A DNA stretch of 64,000 bases from Candidatus Sulfopaludibacter sp. SbA3 (GTDB lineage Bacteria; Acidobacteriota; Terriglobia; Bryobacterales; Bryobacteraceae): NCBI GenBank assembly GCA_945890485.1, contig CAMDCN010000009.1, positions 1-64,000 on the forward strand, read 5' to 3'. Made by a program: the position numbers and the translations under genes. Every line of letters starts with the position of its first letter. The first letter of the stretch is position 1. Positions 27,337-37,197 of the stretch are shown one piece after another. The notes below the pieces were generated by a model. That model was not told the DNA's origin and made no database searches. It was given only the letters and a program-made list of their open reading frames with translations.

Positions 27337-29054
27337 CGCACCAACGCACTAAAATCCGCCCGCCCCCGCAGCGGATCAAACACCGGCTCAAACCGTGGCG
27401 TACTCGGGTTAATACACCCCATCGCCAAACACTCCCGCAGCAGCCGCACCGCCTGCTCCTCCTGCCCCACCCCCATGTGCGCCACCGCCCGCTGATACGG
27501 CGAAACATACAGCATCTTCGCCTGCTCATCCATCGCCTGAATAATCCGCATCGCGTCCGCCACCCGCCCCACCCGCCCATACGTATACGCCAACCCCATC
27601 GCCACCATCGGCTGATTCAACCCCGCCGCCTCCGCCCGGCCTGCAATCCACGCCGCCGTCCGCCAATCCCCCGTCATCCACAGCGGCGGCACCAGCAGTC
27701 CGTACCCAGTCCCCCCTCGCGGGTTCATCCGGATAATTCGCCACGCCTCTCGCTTCGCCAGATCAAACTGACGGCTCATGTAATAGTGATGCGCCAGAAT
27801 CTGCCGCGTCACGCCAAACGCCGGATCCGCCTGGATCGCCCCCCGCAGCAACCCCTCCGCCTCACCAAAACGGCCAAACCGCGAAAGTAACTGTCCTGCC
27901 AACACCTGCAGATGCACGCTCCCCGGGTCCGACGCCATCACCTGCCGAACCAACCGCTCCGCTTCCGCCTCATTTTGATCCGCATAAGCCAGCACCATCG
28001 CCAACACCAACCGGGCCTCCCCGTTCTCCGGATCCAGCGCCATCGCCTTCTGCGCCAACTCCCGCGCCCTCGGCCACACCACCCCCGGCGCCTCCGCCTG
28101 ATTGAACCCCTGCCAAGCATGCGCCAACGCCATGCCCGCATAAGCTGACGAGAAACCCGGATCCGCCCGCAGCGACCGCTGGAACGCCTCAATCGCCGGC
28201 CGGATATCCAGCGACCGCCGCGAAACCAACCGCTGCACCCCTTCCAGGTAGTGCTCATACGCCTCGGCGCTCGACGTCGGCTTCCGGCCCGTAAACCCCC
28301 GCCGCCGCGCCCCCGCCAACTCCTGCAGACTCACCGCCACCTGACCAATCAACTCACTCGTCACCTCGCCCAGCGGCGCCATCCACTCCCGCTGCCAAAT
28401 CAGTTCCCCATCCCGCCGCCGGAAGTCCGCCGCCACCTTTCCGTCGCGGATCGACCCCCGCAAGCTATAGTCCCCATCCCCACCGCTCATCGGTTGCACC
28501 ACCAGAACGTGGACCCGGTCCATCCGCCCCAACCCCGCCGCAACCTCCGCTGCCACCGCCGACCCCGCCGGGCCCTCCAGCGGATGAATGGCCACCGTCG
28601 GCCAGGCAGTTCCCTGCGGCGCGTCATCGGCCATCCAAAAATCCCATTGCCGCCGGCCGTAGCTCACCGTCACCAGCAGCAGCGCCGCAGCGGCCACCAG
28701 CCATGGCCATCGCACCCTTCGGCGTGGCAGCGGCGCAGCATTCGGCGCCGGACGCGACACCGGAGCCACGAACTGATACCCCACCTTCGGCAGGGTCTCA
28801 ATCAGCGGGGTATCCCCGGCCACCCGCCCAAGTGCCCTGCGCAGTTGAAAGACGTGCTGGGTCAGGTTGTTCTCTTCCACGTGGACGTCGGCCCACACCA
28901 GCTCGCGCAGCTCCTGCTTATCCACAGGCCGGCCCGAGCGTTCCACCAAAACAACCAGAAGATCAAACTGCTTGGCCGTGAGCGCCACCGGCTCACCCTG
29001 CCATTCCAGCCGGCGGGCGCCGCAATCCAAGCGGAATCCGCTGAACTCATACAC
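27333..29054 (-). CDS. Winged-helix/TPR regulator with membrane span (CadC-like)
   Basis: About 573 residues from GTG 29054 (TTG 29066 is an alternative). The N-terminal OmpR/PhoB-type winged helix (~1-95) shows ARRLEWQGEPVALTAKQFDLLVVLVERSGRPVDKQELRELVW and ENNLTQHVFQLRRALG. A transmembrane helix (RWPWLVAAAALLLVTVSYG) separates it from a FlgO-like region and at least five TPRs (for example AYEHYLEGVQRL, AIEAFQRSLRADPGFSSAYAGMALAHA, EARLVLAMVLAYADQNEAEAERLV). This layout is frequent in Acidobacteria; the signal and target genes are unknown. It is divergent from the beta-propeller gene at 29149. Confidence 0.85.
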   Translation of the reverse strand: MYEFSGFRLDCGARRLEWQGEPVALTAKQFDLLVVLVERSGRPVDKQELRELVWADVHVEENNLTQHVFQLRRALGRVAGDTPLIETLPKVGYQFVAPVSRPAPNAAPLPRRRVRWPWLVAAAALLLVTVSYGRRQWDFWMADDAPQGTAWPTVAIHPLEGPAGSAVAAEVAAGLGRMDRVHVLVVQPMSGGDGDYSLRGSIRDGKVAADFRRRDGELIWQREWMAPLGEVTSELIGQVAVSLQELAGARRRGFTGRKPTSSAEAYEHYLEGVQRLVSRRSLDIRPAIEAFQRSLRADPGFSSAYAGMALAHAWQGFNQAEAPGVVWPRARELAQKAMALDPENGEARLVLAMVLAYADQNEAEAERLVRQVMASDPGSVHLQVLAGQLLSRFGRFGEAEGLLRGAIQADPAFGVTRQILAHHYYMSRQFDLAKREAWRIIRMNPRGGTGYGLLVPPLWMTGDWRTAAWIAGRAEAAGLNQPMVAMGLAYTYGRVGRVADAMRIIQAMDEQAKMLYVSPYQRAVAHMGVGQEEQAVRLLRECLAMGCINPSTPRFEPVFDPLRGRADFSALVR

Positions 29055-29130
29055 TACGGAAGTCAACTTCTTAGTGTATCGCAAGTCTTTGAAAGGATTC
29101 AGATTTAAGGAGAAATAAGAACGAATAACT

Positions 29131-29149
29131 TGGCGCCACGCCGGCGCCA
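29131..29149. promoter_or_regulatory. Inverted repeat at the start codon of the 29149 gene
   Basis: TGGCGCC (29131-29137) and GGCGCCA (29143-29149) form a perfect 7-bp inverted repeat with a 5-base spacer, ending exactly at the A of ATG 29149. It lies in the 94-base gap between the divergent regulator and propeller genes. It could be an operator or a hairpin hiding the start; neither is shown. Confidence 0.4.
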
Positions 29150-30888
29150 TGCCACCCTCGTTTCTGCATATGTTGCGACTCTTCCTCCTCCTCTGTTGTC
29201 CGCTGCTCCTCGCCGCGGCCAAACCCGAATTCACCTGGACCCTCGATGGCAACGGCGACGTGAAGTGGCACAAACTCACCGCCGCCGGGACGTACCTGTT
29301 CGGTACCGACTCGGGCCTCTACTCCGTCGACGTCGACTCCGGCAAATATCTCTGGAAGCGCGAAGACCTGAAGAAGGTCCCCGACTTCGCCATCGAAGAG
29401 GTGCCCGGCGCACCCCTCCTCTTCGTCGCCGACGACGAGGGCAAACTCATGAAGTCCACCAAGCTCTACGCCCTCGACATCATGAGCGGCAAGACGATCT
29501 GGGAAACCGACAAGATGCAGGGCCAGGTCGCCGACCTCTTCCCCGATTACACCCACAACGCGATGGTGCTCGTCGCGACATCCTACACCGGCAAAGCCAA
29601 ACTCCAACTGCTCCACCTCGACCTCATGACCGGCAAAGCCAACTTCGACCTCCCCCTCGAAGCTAAAGTTGACCTCTATATGTCGGAGAAAGGCAGCAAG
29701 TTCTCCCCCCGCATGGACCTCAACGGCCACGCCGCCCCCACCATCGCCGGCGACGCCCTCTACCTCGCCTACTCTGGCCTGCACAAGGTCAACCTCAAGA
29801 CCGGCAAGCTCGAATGGGGTGCCACCTTCGACGTCACCGAAAAGACGCTCAAGCACACCAACGCCTCCCCCATCGTCGCCGGCGGCTTGGTCTATAGCAG
29901 CGCCAAAGGCGTCATCCGAGCCTATGACGATGCCTCCGGCCAGTTGAAATGGACCTCGGCCGACTTCGGCGCGGCGATTCCCGAGATGATCCACGACAAC
30001 GGAACCCTCTACGGCCGCATGGGCGGCGTCTTCCTCGAACCCGCCCGCCGTGAGTACCAGTTGAAGAAACCCGTCGGCGTCGTCGCCCTCGATGCCGCCG
30101 CCGGCTCCCTGCGGTGGCGCTATGAAGGCGCTAAGGACTCCATCACTAACATGCACCTCGATAAGAAAGACGGCGTGCTCCTCGTCGCCGATGCCAAGAA
30201 CCTCATCGGCCTCAGCCTCGATGCTTCCGGCAACAAGGTGAAGGAGAGCTACAAGATCCCCCTCGAGTTCAAGTTCAAGTCGAGCGGAGCCAAGAAAGCG
30301 GCCAAAATGGCCGGGCGTTTCGCCCTCGGCGGCGTGGCCGGCATGGCGCGCAAGGACAAAAGCGATGAAGACCACCCCATCGCCCTCGTTGCCCGCACCG
30401 ATGGCAACATCGTCGTCCGCGGCAAGCAACATCTCCTCCTCTTCAACCCGCAGACCAAGCAATCCGGCTGGGGCAGCGCCTTCAAAGCGCCCGGCATGTC
30501 GAACTTCGGCAAAATCATGACCGTCGCCGCCTTCGCCATGAGCTACGGCTATCACACCAGCCAAGCCGCCTCCACCTACTGGGGCACCAGCGAAAACCGG
30601 TGGCACAACGATCAGCGTTTTGCCTCCATGAAGCAGTTTGAAAGTGCGATGGCCAAGCGGTATTCCGCCGCCGCCATCAGCGACCAGTTCGCCTACATGC
30701 TGACGGACGTCGATACCTCGGAGGGCGACGGGCCCGGCATCGTGGGCGTCAACCTCGTCAATGGCGAAGCCGAACGCGAGCTCTATTTTAAGGATCGCGA
30801 ACCGGACTACGTCATTGACGAGAAGACCGGAACGGTCATCCGGACCCACAAAGGGAAGGGAAGTATCTACGCCCAGCAAGTCCGTTAA
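29149..30888 (+). CDS. Secreted PQQ-like beta-propeller protein
   Basis: 579 residues with signal peptide (MLRLFLLLCCPLLLAAA); ATG 29170 inside the leader is an equally good start (572 residues). PQQ-type blades are repeated: TYLFGTDSGLYSVDVDSGKYLWKRE, KLYALDIMSGKTIWET, LYLAYSGLHKVNLKTGKLEWG, GVIRAYDDASGQLKWTS, GVVALDAAAGSLRWRYEG. The second half has an odd alanine/glycine/lysine-rich insertion (KSSGAKKAAKMAGRFALGGVAGMARK). The role is unknown. It is followed by the DUF3500 gene 29 bases later. Confidence 0.82.
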   Translation: MPPSFLHMLRLFLLLCCPLLLAAAKPEFTWTLDGNGDVKWHKLTAAGTYLFGTDSGLYSVDVDSGKYLWKREDLKKVPDFAIEEVPGAPLLFVADDEGKLMKSTKLYALDIMSGKTIWETDKMQGQVADLFPDYTHNAMVLVATSYTGKAKLQLLHLDLMTGKANFDLPLEAKVDLYMSEKGSKFSPRMDLNGHAAPTIAGDALYLAYSGLHKVNLKTGKLEWGATFDVTEKTLKHTNASPIVAGGLVYSSAKGVIRAYDDASGQLKWTSADFGAAIPEMIHDNGTLYGRMGGVFLEPARREYQLKKPVGVVALDAAAGSLRWRYEGAKDSITNMHLDKKDGVLLVADAKNLIGLSLDASGNKVKESYKIPLEFKFKSSGAKKAAKMAGRFALGGVAGMARKDKSDEDHPIALVARTDGNIVVRGKQHLLLFNPQTKQSGWGSAFKAPGMSNFGKIMTVAAFAMSYGYHTSQAASTYWGTSENRWHNDQRFASMKQFESAMAKRYSAAAISDQFAYMLTDVDTSEGDGPGIVGVNLVNGEAERELYFKDREPDYVIDEKTGTVIRTHKGKGSIYAQQVR

Positions 30889-30917
30889 TCCGTTGTGGTA
30901 GCATCGGGCCCAGAGTT

Positions 30918-32105
30918 ATGCAGCGACGCATCTGGGCCCTTCTCTTTTCCACCACTCTTCTGTTCCTGGCTTACTCCCAGGTCCCCGCTCCCAATGAACA
31001 GTTCCGCCAGCGATCTCTCGCGGCAGAGAAGACCGGCCTCGCCGAACCCTTCCGCGGCGTAACCACCAACGGCACGGTGCAACCCGGCCTCTTTCCCCTC
31101 CGCTCCACCGGAGTCTCCACCGAACCCGCCCGCAAAGGCGCCGCCGCCTTCCTCGCCGCTCTCACCCCCGCCCAGCGCGCCAAAACCCTCTTCCCCGTCG
31201 ATGACCTCGAATGGCGGAAATGGATGAACCAGGATTTCTACGTTCGGCAAGGCGTCAGCTTCATGGAAATGACCCCCGCCCAGCGCGATGCCGCCTACGG
31301 CATGCTCCGCGGATCCCTCAGCGCCAAAGGCCTCAAACTCTCCCAGGACATAATGAAGCTCAACGAAACCCTCGGCGAGCTCAACAACAACAACTTCGTC
31401 CGCTACGGCGAAGGCCAGTACTGGCTCACCGTCATGGGCGAACCCTCCAAGGACAAGCCCTGGGGCTGGCAGCTCGACGGCCATCATCTCATCATTAACT
31501 ATCTCGTCCTCGGCGACCAGGTCGTCATGACCCCCACCTTCCTCGGCTCCGAACCCGTCATCGCCACTTCCGGCAAGTACAAAGGCACCACCATCCTCCA
31601 GGACGAACAGGCCCGCGGCCTCCGCGTCATCAACTCGCTAACCGCCGAACAAAAGCAGAAAGCGATCCTCGAATCCACGAAGACCAAGAACTACAACCTC
31701 TCGGAAGCCTTCAAAGACAACCTCGTCCTCGACTACGCCGGTATCAAAGGCTCCGCCCTCACCGCCGCGCAAATGAAGGAGCTCCTCGGCCTCGTCGAAG
31801 CCTACGTCTCCAACACCGACGCCGGCCACGCCAAAGTGAAAATGGACGAGGTAAAGAAGCACCTCGACAACACCTATTTCGCCTGGATCGGCGGCACCGA
31901 AGAGAAAAGCGTCTACTACTACCGCGTCCACAGTCCGGTAGTCCTCATCGAGTTCGACCACCAGGTCCCCGTCGGCCTGCGGCACCTTTCGAAAGCGCCG
32001 ACCCTACCCGATCACGAGCACATCCATTCCGTCATCCGCACCCCCAACGGCAACGACTACGGCAAGGATCTCCTCCGCCAGCACTACGCCAAGCACCCCC
32101 ACTAA
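30918..32105 (+). CDS. DUF3500 family secreted protein
   Basis: 395 residues with an N-terminal hydrophobic segment (IWALLFSTTLLFLAYSQ). DUF3500 features: AALTPAQRAKTLFPVDDLEWRKWMN, RDAAYGMLRGSLSAKGLKL, YGEGQYWLTVMGEPSKDKPWGWQLDGHHLIINY, FLGSEPVIA and the C-terminal VLIEFDHQVPVG with HIHSVIRTPNGNDYG. The family is widespread in Acidobacteria and Planctomycetes with no known function; the conserved His and Asp residues hint at a metal-dependent hydrolase, but that is speculation. Convergent with the VWFA gene. Confidence 0.88.
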   Translation: MQRRIWALLFSTTLLFLAYSQVPAPNEQFRQRSLAAEKTGLAEPFRGVTTNGTVQPGLFPLRSTGVSTEPARKGAAAFLAALTPAQRAKTLFPVDDLEWRKWMNQDFYVRQGVSFMEMTPAQRDAAYGMLRGSLSAKGLKLSQDIMKLNETLGELNNNNFVRYGEGQYWLTVMGEPSKDKPWGWQLDGHHLIINYLVLGDQVVMTPTFLGSEPVIATSGKYKGTTILQDEQARGLRVINSLTAEQKQKAILESTKTKNYNLSEAFKDNLVLDYAGIKGSALTAAQMKELLGLVEAYVSNTDAGHAKVKMDEVKKHLDNTYFAWIGGTEEKSVYYYRVHSPVVLIEFDHQVPVGLRHLSKAPTLPDHEHIHSVIRTPNGNDYGKDLLRQHYAKHPH

Positions 32106-32106
32106 C

Positions 32107-33024
32107 TCAGTCCTTGCGCGCGAAATAGCCGGACTTGTGCCGAACCATCAATCCCTGTTGCCGCGGACGAATCTGGATCTTCCGAAACGTATCGTCCCCG
32201 CTGCCTGCGCTCGACGCATACGCCAGGTCGTACGAGGACCGCAGAATCTCTCCGATCTGCCCGAACGCCGCCTTCAGATTCCGCTCCCCAGTGGCATCGA
32301 AATCCAACCCCCCGGTTTCCCGCGCAATCCGTTCCATCACCCCCCGGCCGTACTTATTCCGTGCGTTCCAAACGCCCTTGTTCAGCTCCGTATACCGCAG
32401 GCAAAACACGGTCGTCCCCGTCCGCTGCGCCGCCTCAATCGCATCCAGCAAATGGTGCGCGCTGGAGTTGTCCTCCCCATCCGAAAACACGAGCAGCGCC
32501 CGCCGTCCTGTCTCTGCTTTCGCCAGCAGGTCCTCCGTCGCATGGAAGATCGCATCGTAAAATGCGGTACCCAGCAGCCGCCGCTCCGGCGGCCCCACGC
32601 GAGGAAAATCGCTGCCGGTCTTGCTCTTCTGAAAAGCCCGTAGCCGCTCGTCGATCCGCTCCGTCTGATTGGTAAAGGGTGCCACCAACCGCAGATTGTT
32701 GCCGAAACAAAGCAGAAACGCCTGATCCCGGGCCTGCAGCGTGCCCTTCAGGAAATCGTGCAGATCCCGCCGATGCTCCTTGAGAAACTCCTCCTGACTG
32801 CCGCTGGCGTCGGCGACCAGCCCCAGTGCCAACGGCGTATCGGCCGCCTGAGAAAAATGAGAGATCGTCTGCCGCGCCCCATCCTCAAACACCTCAAAAT
32901 CGTCCTTGGTCAGCCCCTTCACCAACCGGCCTTGCGCGTCACGCACGGAGAACGGCAGATTGACCAGATTCACCTCCACCCGGATCTGGCAGAGGAAGAG
33001 TCGAAGCAATTCACGGCGCAGCAT
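32107..33024 (-). CDS. VWFA-related acidobacterial-domain protein
   Basis: 305 residues; a weak N-terminal signal (LLRLFLCQIRVEVNLV). The family head NLPFSVRDAQGRLVKGLTKDDFEVFEDGARQTISHF is followed by a von Willebrand factor A fold with a MIDAS start DASGS (in GLVADASGSQ) and the GRRALLVFSDGEDNSS strand. Such proteins are numerous in Acidobacteria and are presumed surface or periplasmic metal-dependent binding proteins. A terminator lies between this gene and the TonB receptor upstream, so it has its own promoter. Confidence 0.87.
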   Translation of the reverse strand: MLRRELLRLFLCQIRVEVNLVNLPFSVRDAQGRLVKGLTKDDFEVFEDGARQTISHFSQAADTPLALGLVADASGSQEEFLKEHRRDLHDFLKGTLQARDQAFLLCFGNNLRLVAPFTNQTERIDERLRAFQKSKTGSDFPRVGPPERRLLGTAFYDAIFHATEDLLAKAETGRRALLVFSDGEDNSSAHHLLDAIEAAQRTGTTVFCLRYTELNKGVWNARNKYGRGVMERIARETGGLDFDATGERNLKAAFGQIGEILRSSYDLAYASSAGSGDDTFRKIQIRPRQQGLMVRHKSGYFARKD

Positions 33025-33030
33025 AGAAAA

Positions 33031-33058
33031 AAGGGACGGAGCAAATGCCCCGTCCCTT
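33031..33058 (-). terminator. Intrinsic terminator of the TonB-receptor gene
   Basis: AAGGGACGG (33031-33039) and CCGTCCCTT (33050-33058) form a 9-bp stem. Read on the minus strand it is followed by a T6 run (complement of the A-run at 33027-33032), a good rho-independent terminator 24 bases after the receptor stop. Confidence 0.85.
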
Positions 33059-33081
33059 CCAAGTTTATGCGGTCTGATTAG

Positions 33082-36000
33082 TTAAAACTCGTACCGCAGA
33101 GCCAACTGCACCACCCGCGGAGACATCGCGCTCTGGAACTGGCCAAATGTGGCCGGCGTCGTGAGCGACAAGCTCGGGTTGAAGAAGTTCACGTTGTTAA
33201 AGGCGTTGAACGCCTCTACACGGAACTGCAGCGAGTGACCTTCGAACGGCAGGAAGAACCGCTTCGCCAAATTGATGTCGAAGTTCGTCATCCCAGCCAA
33301 ACGAAGGATGGCGCGGGTGCCCGTCGAACCAGGGTACTGGCCCACGTAGTTGTTGATCGCGCTCGTATTCCGGAAGATCGACGGCACTCCACGCTGATCG
33401 TAACCGACACCGCTCTCGGGAGCCGGGCTGCCCGGCTTGATTACGGCAATCGAACTGGTCAGGTAGTTCGTCGGATAGTAACCGCCATTGGTAATGGTGG
33501 TCGGCAGACCCGAGCGATACCGCATCAACATCGAAACTTCCCAGCCGCCCAGGACGTTATTCACGAATCCATTAGCGTTACTGAGGAACTTCTTCCCTTT
33601 GCCGAACGGCAGCAAGTAGAGGCCGTTGGCATTGATCTGATGCCGCGAATCGAAGTCAGAGCTACCCCGGAACGCCCGGGCATTGAAGCTGTCCTGCACG
33701 ATGGCGCCACCGTTGCCAGCGCCCGATTCCGGGGCTGACGAGTAGTCCAGCGAGTGAGACAACGTGTAGTTGAAGTCGAAGCTGAATCCGTTCTGCAGAG
33801 CCCGGCGAACCGTCAGCGTGCCGCCGTGGAAGGAGCCGCGTCCGACGTTCATCCAGGTACGGTTACCCGCGTTCTGCATCGGGAAAAACGTGTTGCAACC
33901 AAGAGCGGAGATGCAATTCGGGAACTGCGTGCTGCGCTCACGGTCCATCTGGTTCAACGCGTCCAGGTCAGAACCCGCGTTCTGATCATAGAGAGCGTTG
34001 TAGTAGTTGGCGGTCGCGTTGCCAGGCTGATACAGGTTCGTCAAGCCGGGGAACATGTTCTCGAAGAACGGTACGGTGCCAGCCAGCGACGGATTCGCGC
34101 GAACCTGCGCCGGGGTCACACCCTTCAGATACAAGTCATACAGAATGCCCGAAGCCTGCGCCCACGTCTGTCCGGACTTCTGATCCTTGAATTGGGTCAG
34201 CGGCTGGAACGTATCGAGCTGCATCAGTTGCTTGTGCGCCATGCGGCCGACGTAGCCAACTTCCACCGTCAACTTGCCGGGCATCTGCCGGGCGAAGCTG
34301 GCGTTGAGCAGATAGGCATACGGCGTACGCAGGTCGGAAGCGATACCCACCTGGCTGTTGAAACCGCCGACAATCACCGGCGGAGTAAACGGGAACCGAG
34401 CGTTCGGAGCCGCCGGCAACGTCGGCAGAGCGCCACCCGAGTAGCGGGCCGCGGTGCTGAAGTCGGTGTTCGCCGGCTGCGTCACCTGGCTGGCCAGACC
34501 GGGGGAGCCGGTACGGTCAAACTCAGTCACCAAGTCGGAGCCGAAGCGGTCATAAGCGATGCCCGCGCCAGCGCGGAACACACTGCCCGTACCCAGGATC
34601 TTGCCAAACAGGCCGTCCTTTTTGTCCGGGTTATAAGCAAGAGCCACACGGGGAGCCCAGTTGTTCTTGTCTGGGGCGTACCAGCCCGGCTTGCCGTTCA
34701 CCGGGCCGTTCAGGTCATAAGTCAGCACTGCGCTCGGAAGCGCAGAACCCGGAATGCCAAACTGCGAAGCGCCCACGCGTTCGGCCCAATACTGCTGCAT
34801 CGGAACCGTCGTCGCCACCTGCGTGCCGCCCTTTTCATAGGGAACGCCGAAGTAGGAGTAGCGCAGACCAGCCGTAATCGTCAGGTCCTTGCGTACCCGC
34901 CACGTGTCCTGAATGTAGAACTCGTACTCGCGATTGTTAAAGCCGCGCGCCGCCGGAGCGCCGAACGGCAGGGCCACGCCATCCCGCTCGAACTGATAGG
35001 TGGCGCTGTACTGATTCACCAAACCATAAACCGTTCCGAGGGCCCGGACCAGGTTGGCCGTGTCATTCAGGGTAAGGCCGGCATTCCCCGATTGACCCCG
35101 CACGTAGTCGGTGATGCGGGGAATAATGTCGCCACCCAAACCGCGCAGCGTGTTCCGGCTGAACGAATAGCTGGGGAACGAGTTGCTGAAGTTCGACCGG
35201 TCATTGTTGATAAACCGGAAGTTGATGCCGCCCTGGATCGTGTGCTTCTGCTTCGTCCAAATCGTATCGTTGATCAGGTTCACCGTCGGGGCGATGCGGA
35301 CGAAACCGCGAGCCGCGTTGGCGAAGTTCTGCTGCGTCGACAGGCCATCGAAAGCGATCGACGGACCCACCGAACCGGCCTGTTCAAGCGCAATCCGCGT
35401 GTAGCCAAGCGTGAAGGTGTTGATCACGGCAGGCGTCACCACGGTCGTGAGCAGGGCCGAAAGGCCTTTCGAATTGTTCAACAGTTTCGCCGCCGGATCC
35501 TGACCGGGAAACTGCGCCACCTGCTGGTCGACGCTGTTGTCGGCCATCGTGCCGCGGACGGCCAGGGTGTTCCGCGAAGCCTTGTCCAAAATGAAGTCCA
35601 TCTTGCCGACGGTGGCGTTGTCCTGCTGACGGAACGGCGCGTTAAAGCGAAGTCCGGAGAAGTTCAAGCCGCGGTCGAGCGCAAGGTTGGGGTCGTTCCC
35701 GGCGGGGTAGAACGACATATATTGCTGCATGGTCGACGAAAAGCCGAGACCCAGCGGGTCGATCGCGCGGAGGTCCGCCGGGGTCAGCGTGTAGGTCTGG
35801 CCATTATTCGCCGACACCCGCACCGTCCCGTTCTTCAAGGTCTCCGTCGGCACGGTACGCGTAACGCCGCGTGCGCTCGCGTCGATCCGCCGCTCGTAGT
35901 TGCCGAAGAAGAACACCCGGTCTTTAATGACGCGGCCGCCGAGAGATGCGCCGAACTGATTCCGGACCAGGGCCTCGCGCTTAATGCCAGCCCGGTTCGA

Positions 36001-36846
36001 AAACCAGTTGTTGGCCGCCAAAGAGGTATTGCGATTAAACTCATACGCCGAACCATGGAACTGGTTCGAACCGGACTTGGTCACAAGCGTCACCTGCCCG
36101 CCCGACGACCGGCCCTGATTGGCGTTCGTTCCGCCGACGGTCACCCGGAATTCCGCCACCGAATCTAGCGGTACCGGCAATGCGGCGTTGAAGCCCGCAT
36201 CGCGCTGGGCGGTGGCCGCGGCGCCGGCGTTGGAGCCGTTGCCCGGACCCGCGCCGGAGATGCCGCTGGTCTGGTTATCGTTGACGTCGACCCCGTCGAG
36301 CGTCACATTGTTCTGGTCGCGGCGAGCGCCAAGCACTTCGCCGGTCTGCGTCACGCCCGCTTGCAGGCTGAGCAGTTCCACCACGTTGCGGGTCGCCAGG
36401 GGGAGTTGGCGAACCTGTGTCTCGCTAAATGCGTTACCAATCGTCGCGTCCACCGTGTTCAACGCCGGGGCGTCGCCGGTCACGTTAATCGTTTCGGTGG
36501 TCTGTCCGATTTCCAACTTGATATCGAGCGTAGCCGGTGTGCTGACGACCAATCGGACGTCATTGCTCTGATTCACCGAAAAGCCAGGCTTTTCCGCTTT
36601 CACCGTGTACAGGCCCGGAGCGATCTGCTGAAACTGATAGCTGCCCTGAGCATCGGAAAGGACCTTACGGGTAGCCCCCGTGTCCTTGGAGGTTAACGAA
36701 ACGGCGGTGGCGGGAATCGCCGCACCTTGCGCGTCCGTAATGTTTCCCCGAAGCGACGTCAGCGCCTGGGAGTAAAGGTTGGCCGTCAGCAAACTGCTGA
36801 CCGCGAGACAAAAGAGAAATTTTTGATTGAGTGAGACAGGTCTCAA
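33082..36846 (-). CDS. TonB-dependent outer-membrane receptor, Oar-like
   Basis: 1254 residues from TTG 36846, which has GAGGA seven bases upstream and gives a proper signal peptide (LNQKFLFCLAVSSLLTANLYSQA). Residues ~30-115 are a carboxypeptidase-regulatory-like domain (LRGNITDAQGAAIPATAVSLTSKDTGATRKV). The plug follows (NVVELLSLQAGVTQTG; RDQNNVTLDGVDVND; SGSNQFHGSAYEFNRNT). A long TonB beta-barrel ends with the aromatic terminus LRYEF. Oar-like receptors are massively expanded in Acidobacteria and may import glycans or other large molecules; the ligand is unknown. No transporter or SusD-type partner is adjacent. Confidence 0.93.
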   Translation of the reverse strand: MRPVSLNQKFLFCLAVSSLLTANLYSQALTSLRGNITDAQGAAIPATAVSLTSKDTGATRKVLSDAQGSYQFQQIAPGLYTVKAEKPGFSVNQSNDVRLVVSTPATLDIKLEIGQTTETINVTGDAPALNTVDATIGNAFSETQVRQLPLATRNVVELLSLQAGVTQTGEVLGARRDQNNVTLDGVDVNDNQTSGISGAGPGNGSNAGAAATAQRDAGFNAALPVPLDSVAEFRVTVGGTNANQGRSSGGQVTLVTKSGSNQFHGSAYEFNRNTSLAANNWFSNRAGIKREALVRNQFGASLGGRVIKDRVFFFGNYERRIDASARGVTRTVPTETLKNGTVRVSANNGQTYTLTPADLRAIDPLGLGFSSTMQQYMSFYPAGNDPNLALDRGLNFSGLRFNAPFRQQDNATVGKMDFILDKASRNTLAVRGTMADNSVDQQVAQFPGQDPAAKLLNNSKGLSALLTTVVTPAVINTFTLGYTRIALEQAGSVGPSIAFDGLSTQQNFANAARGFVRIAPTVNLINDTIWTKQKHTIQGGINFRFINNDRSNFSNSFPSYSFSRNTLRGLGGDIIPRITDYVRGQSGNAGLTLNDTANLVRALGTVYGLVNQYSATYQFERDGVALPFGAPAARGFNNREYEFYIQDTWRVRKDLTITAGLRYSYFGVPYEKGGTQVATTVPMQQYWAERVGASQFGIPGSALPSAVLTYDLNGPVNGKPGWYAPDKNNWAPRVALAYNPDKKDGLFGKILGTGSVFRAGAGIAYDRFGSDLVTEFDRTGSPGLASQVTQPANTDFSTAARYSGGALPTLPAAPNARFPFTPPVIVGGFNSQVGIASDLRTPYAYLLNASFARQMPGKLTVEVGYVGRMAHKQLMQLDTFQPLTQFKDQKSGQTWAQASGILYDLYLKGVTPAQVRANPSLAGTVPFFENMFPGLTNLYQPGNATANYYNALYDQNAGSDLDALNQMDRERSTQFPNCISALGCNTFFPMQNAGNRTWMNVGRGSFHGGTLTVRRALQNGFSFDFNYTLSHSLDYSSAPESGAGNGGAIVQDSFNARAFRGSSDFDSRHQINANGLYLLPFGKGKKFLSNANGFVNNVLGGWEVSMLMRYRSGLPTTITNGGYYPTNYLTSSIAVIKPGSPAPESGVGYDQRGVPSIFRNTSAINNYVGQYPGSTGTRAILRLAGMTNFDINLAKRFFLPFEGHSLQFRVEAFNAFNNVNFFNPSLSLTTPATFGQFQSAMSPRVVQLALRYEF

Positions 36847-37197
36847 AGCGTTGTCCTCGAAAGGCGCCACCGGGCCACACCAACGGGTTTGGGGGCAGGC
36901 GCACATACTGTGGTGAATTGAGACTCGAGCGGGGAGTGGGAACAATGACTCTGGCGGGAGAGTCGCTCTGCAAGCGCAGCATTGAGCCGGCAGAACACCG
37001 GGACTGCTTCAAAGTGAATACTTCATTACAGCCCCTGATGGTTGACTCCAGTTTCGAGGACACTCCGGAGAAGCGTCAATCGAAAGAACTAGGGTGTCGC
37101 ATAAAGAATCTCTATAGGCCCCCAGCCGCAGATCAATACCCCTTCTGCTTTACCGCGCCGCCGGAAACGTGGCATCCTTAAGGGAAGGAGCTCCCGC
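36847..37197. other. Intergenic region between divergent TonB receptor and DUF3299 genes
   Basis: 351 bases without a gene. It should contain promoters for both directions. Only minor structure is seen: a GACTCT/AGAGTC inverted repeat (36947-36952, 36959-36964). No cobalamin or other riboswitch and no convincing promoter hexamer pair was recognised. A good ribosome-binding site (GGGAAGGAG) lies just before ATG 37198. Confidence 0.6.

Noticed and set aside
29071-30879. 602-residue ORF opposite the propeller gene
   Set aside because: It is the antisense shadow of a well-supported beta-propeller gene; composition is the usual GC-rich low-complexity pattern.
36847-37197. Riboswitch upstream of the TonB receptor
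   Set aside because: No cobalamin-box or other known riboswitch core sequence was recognised.
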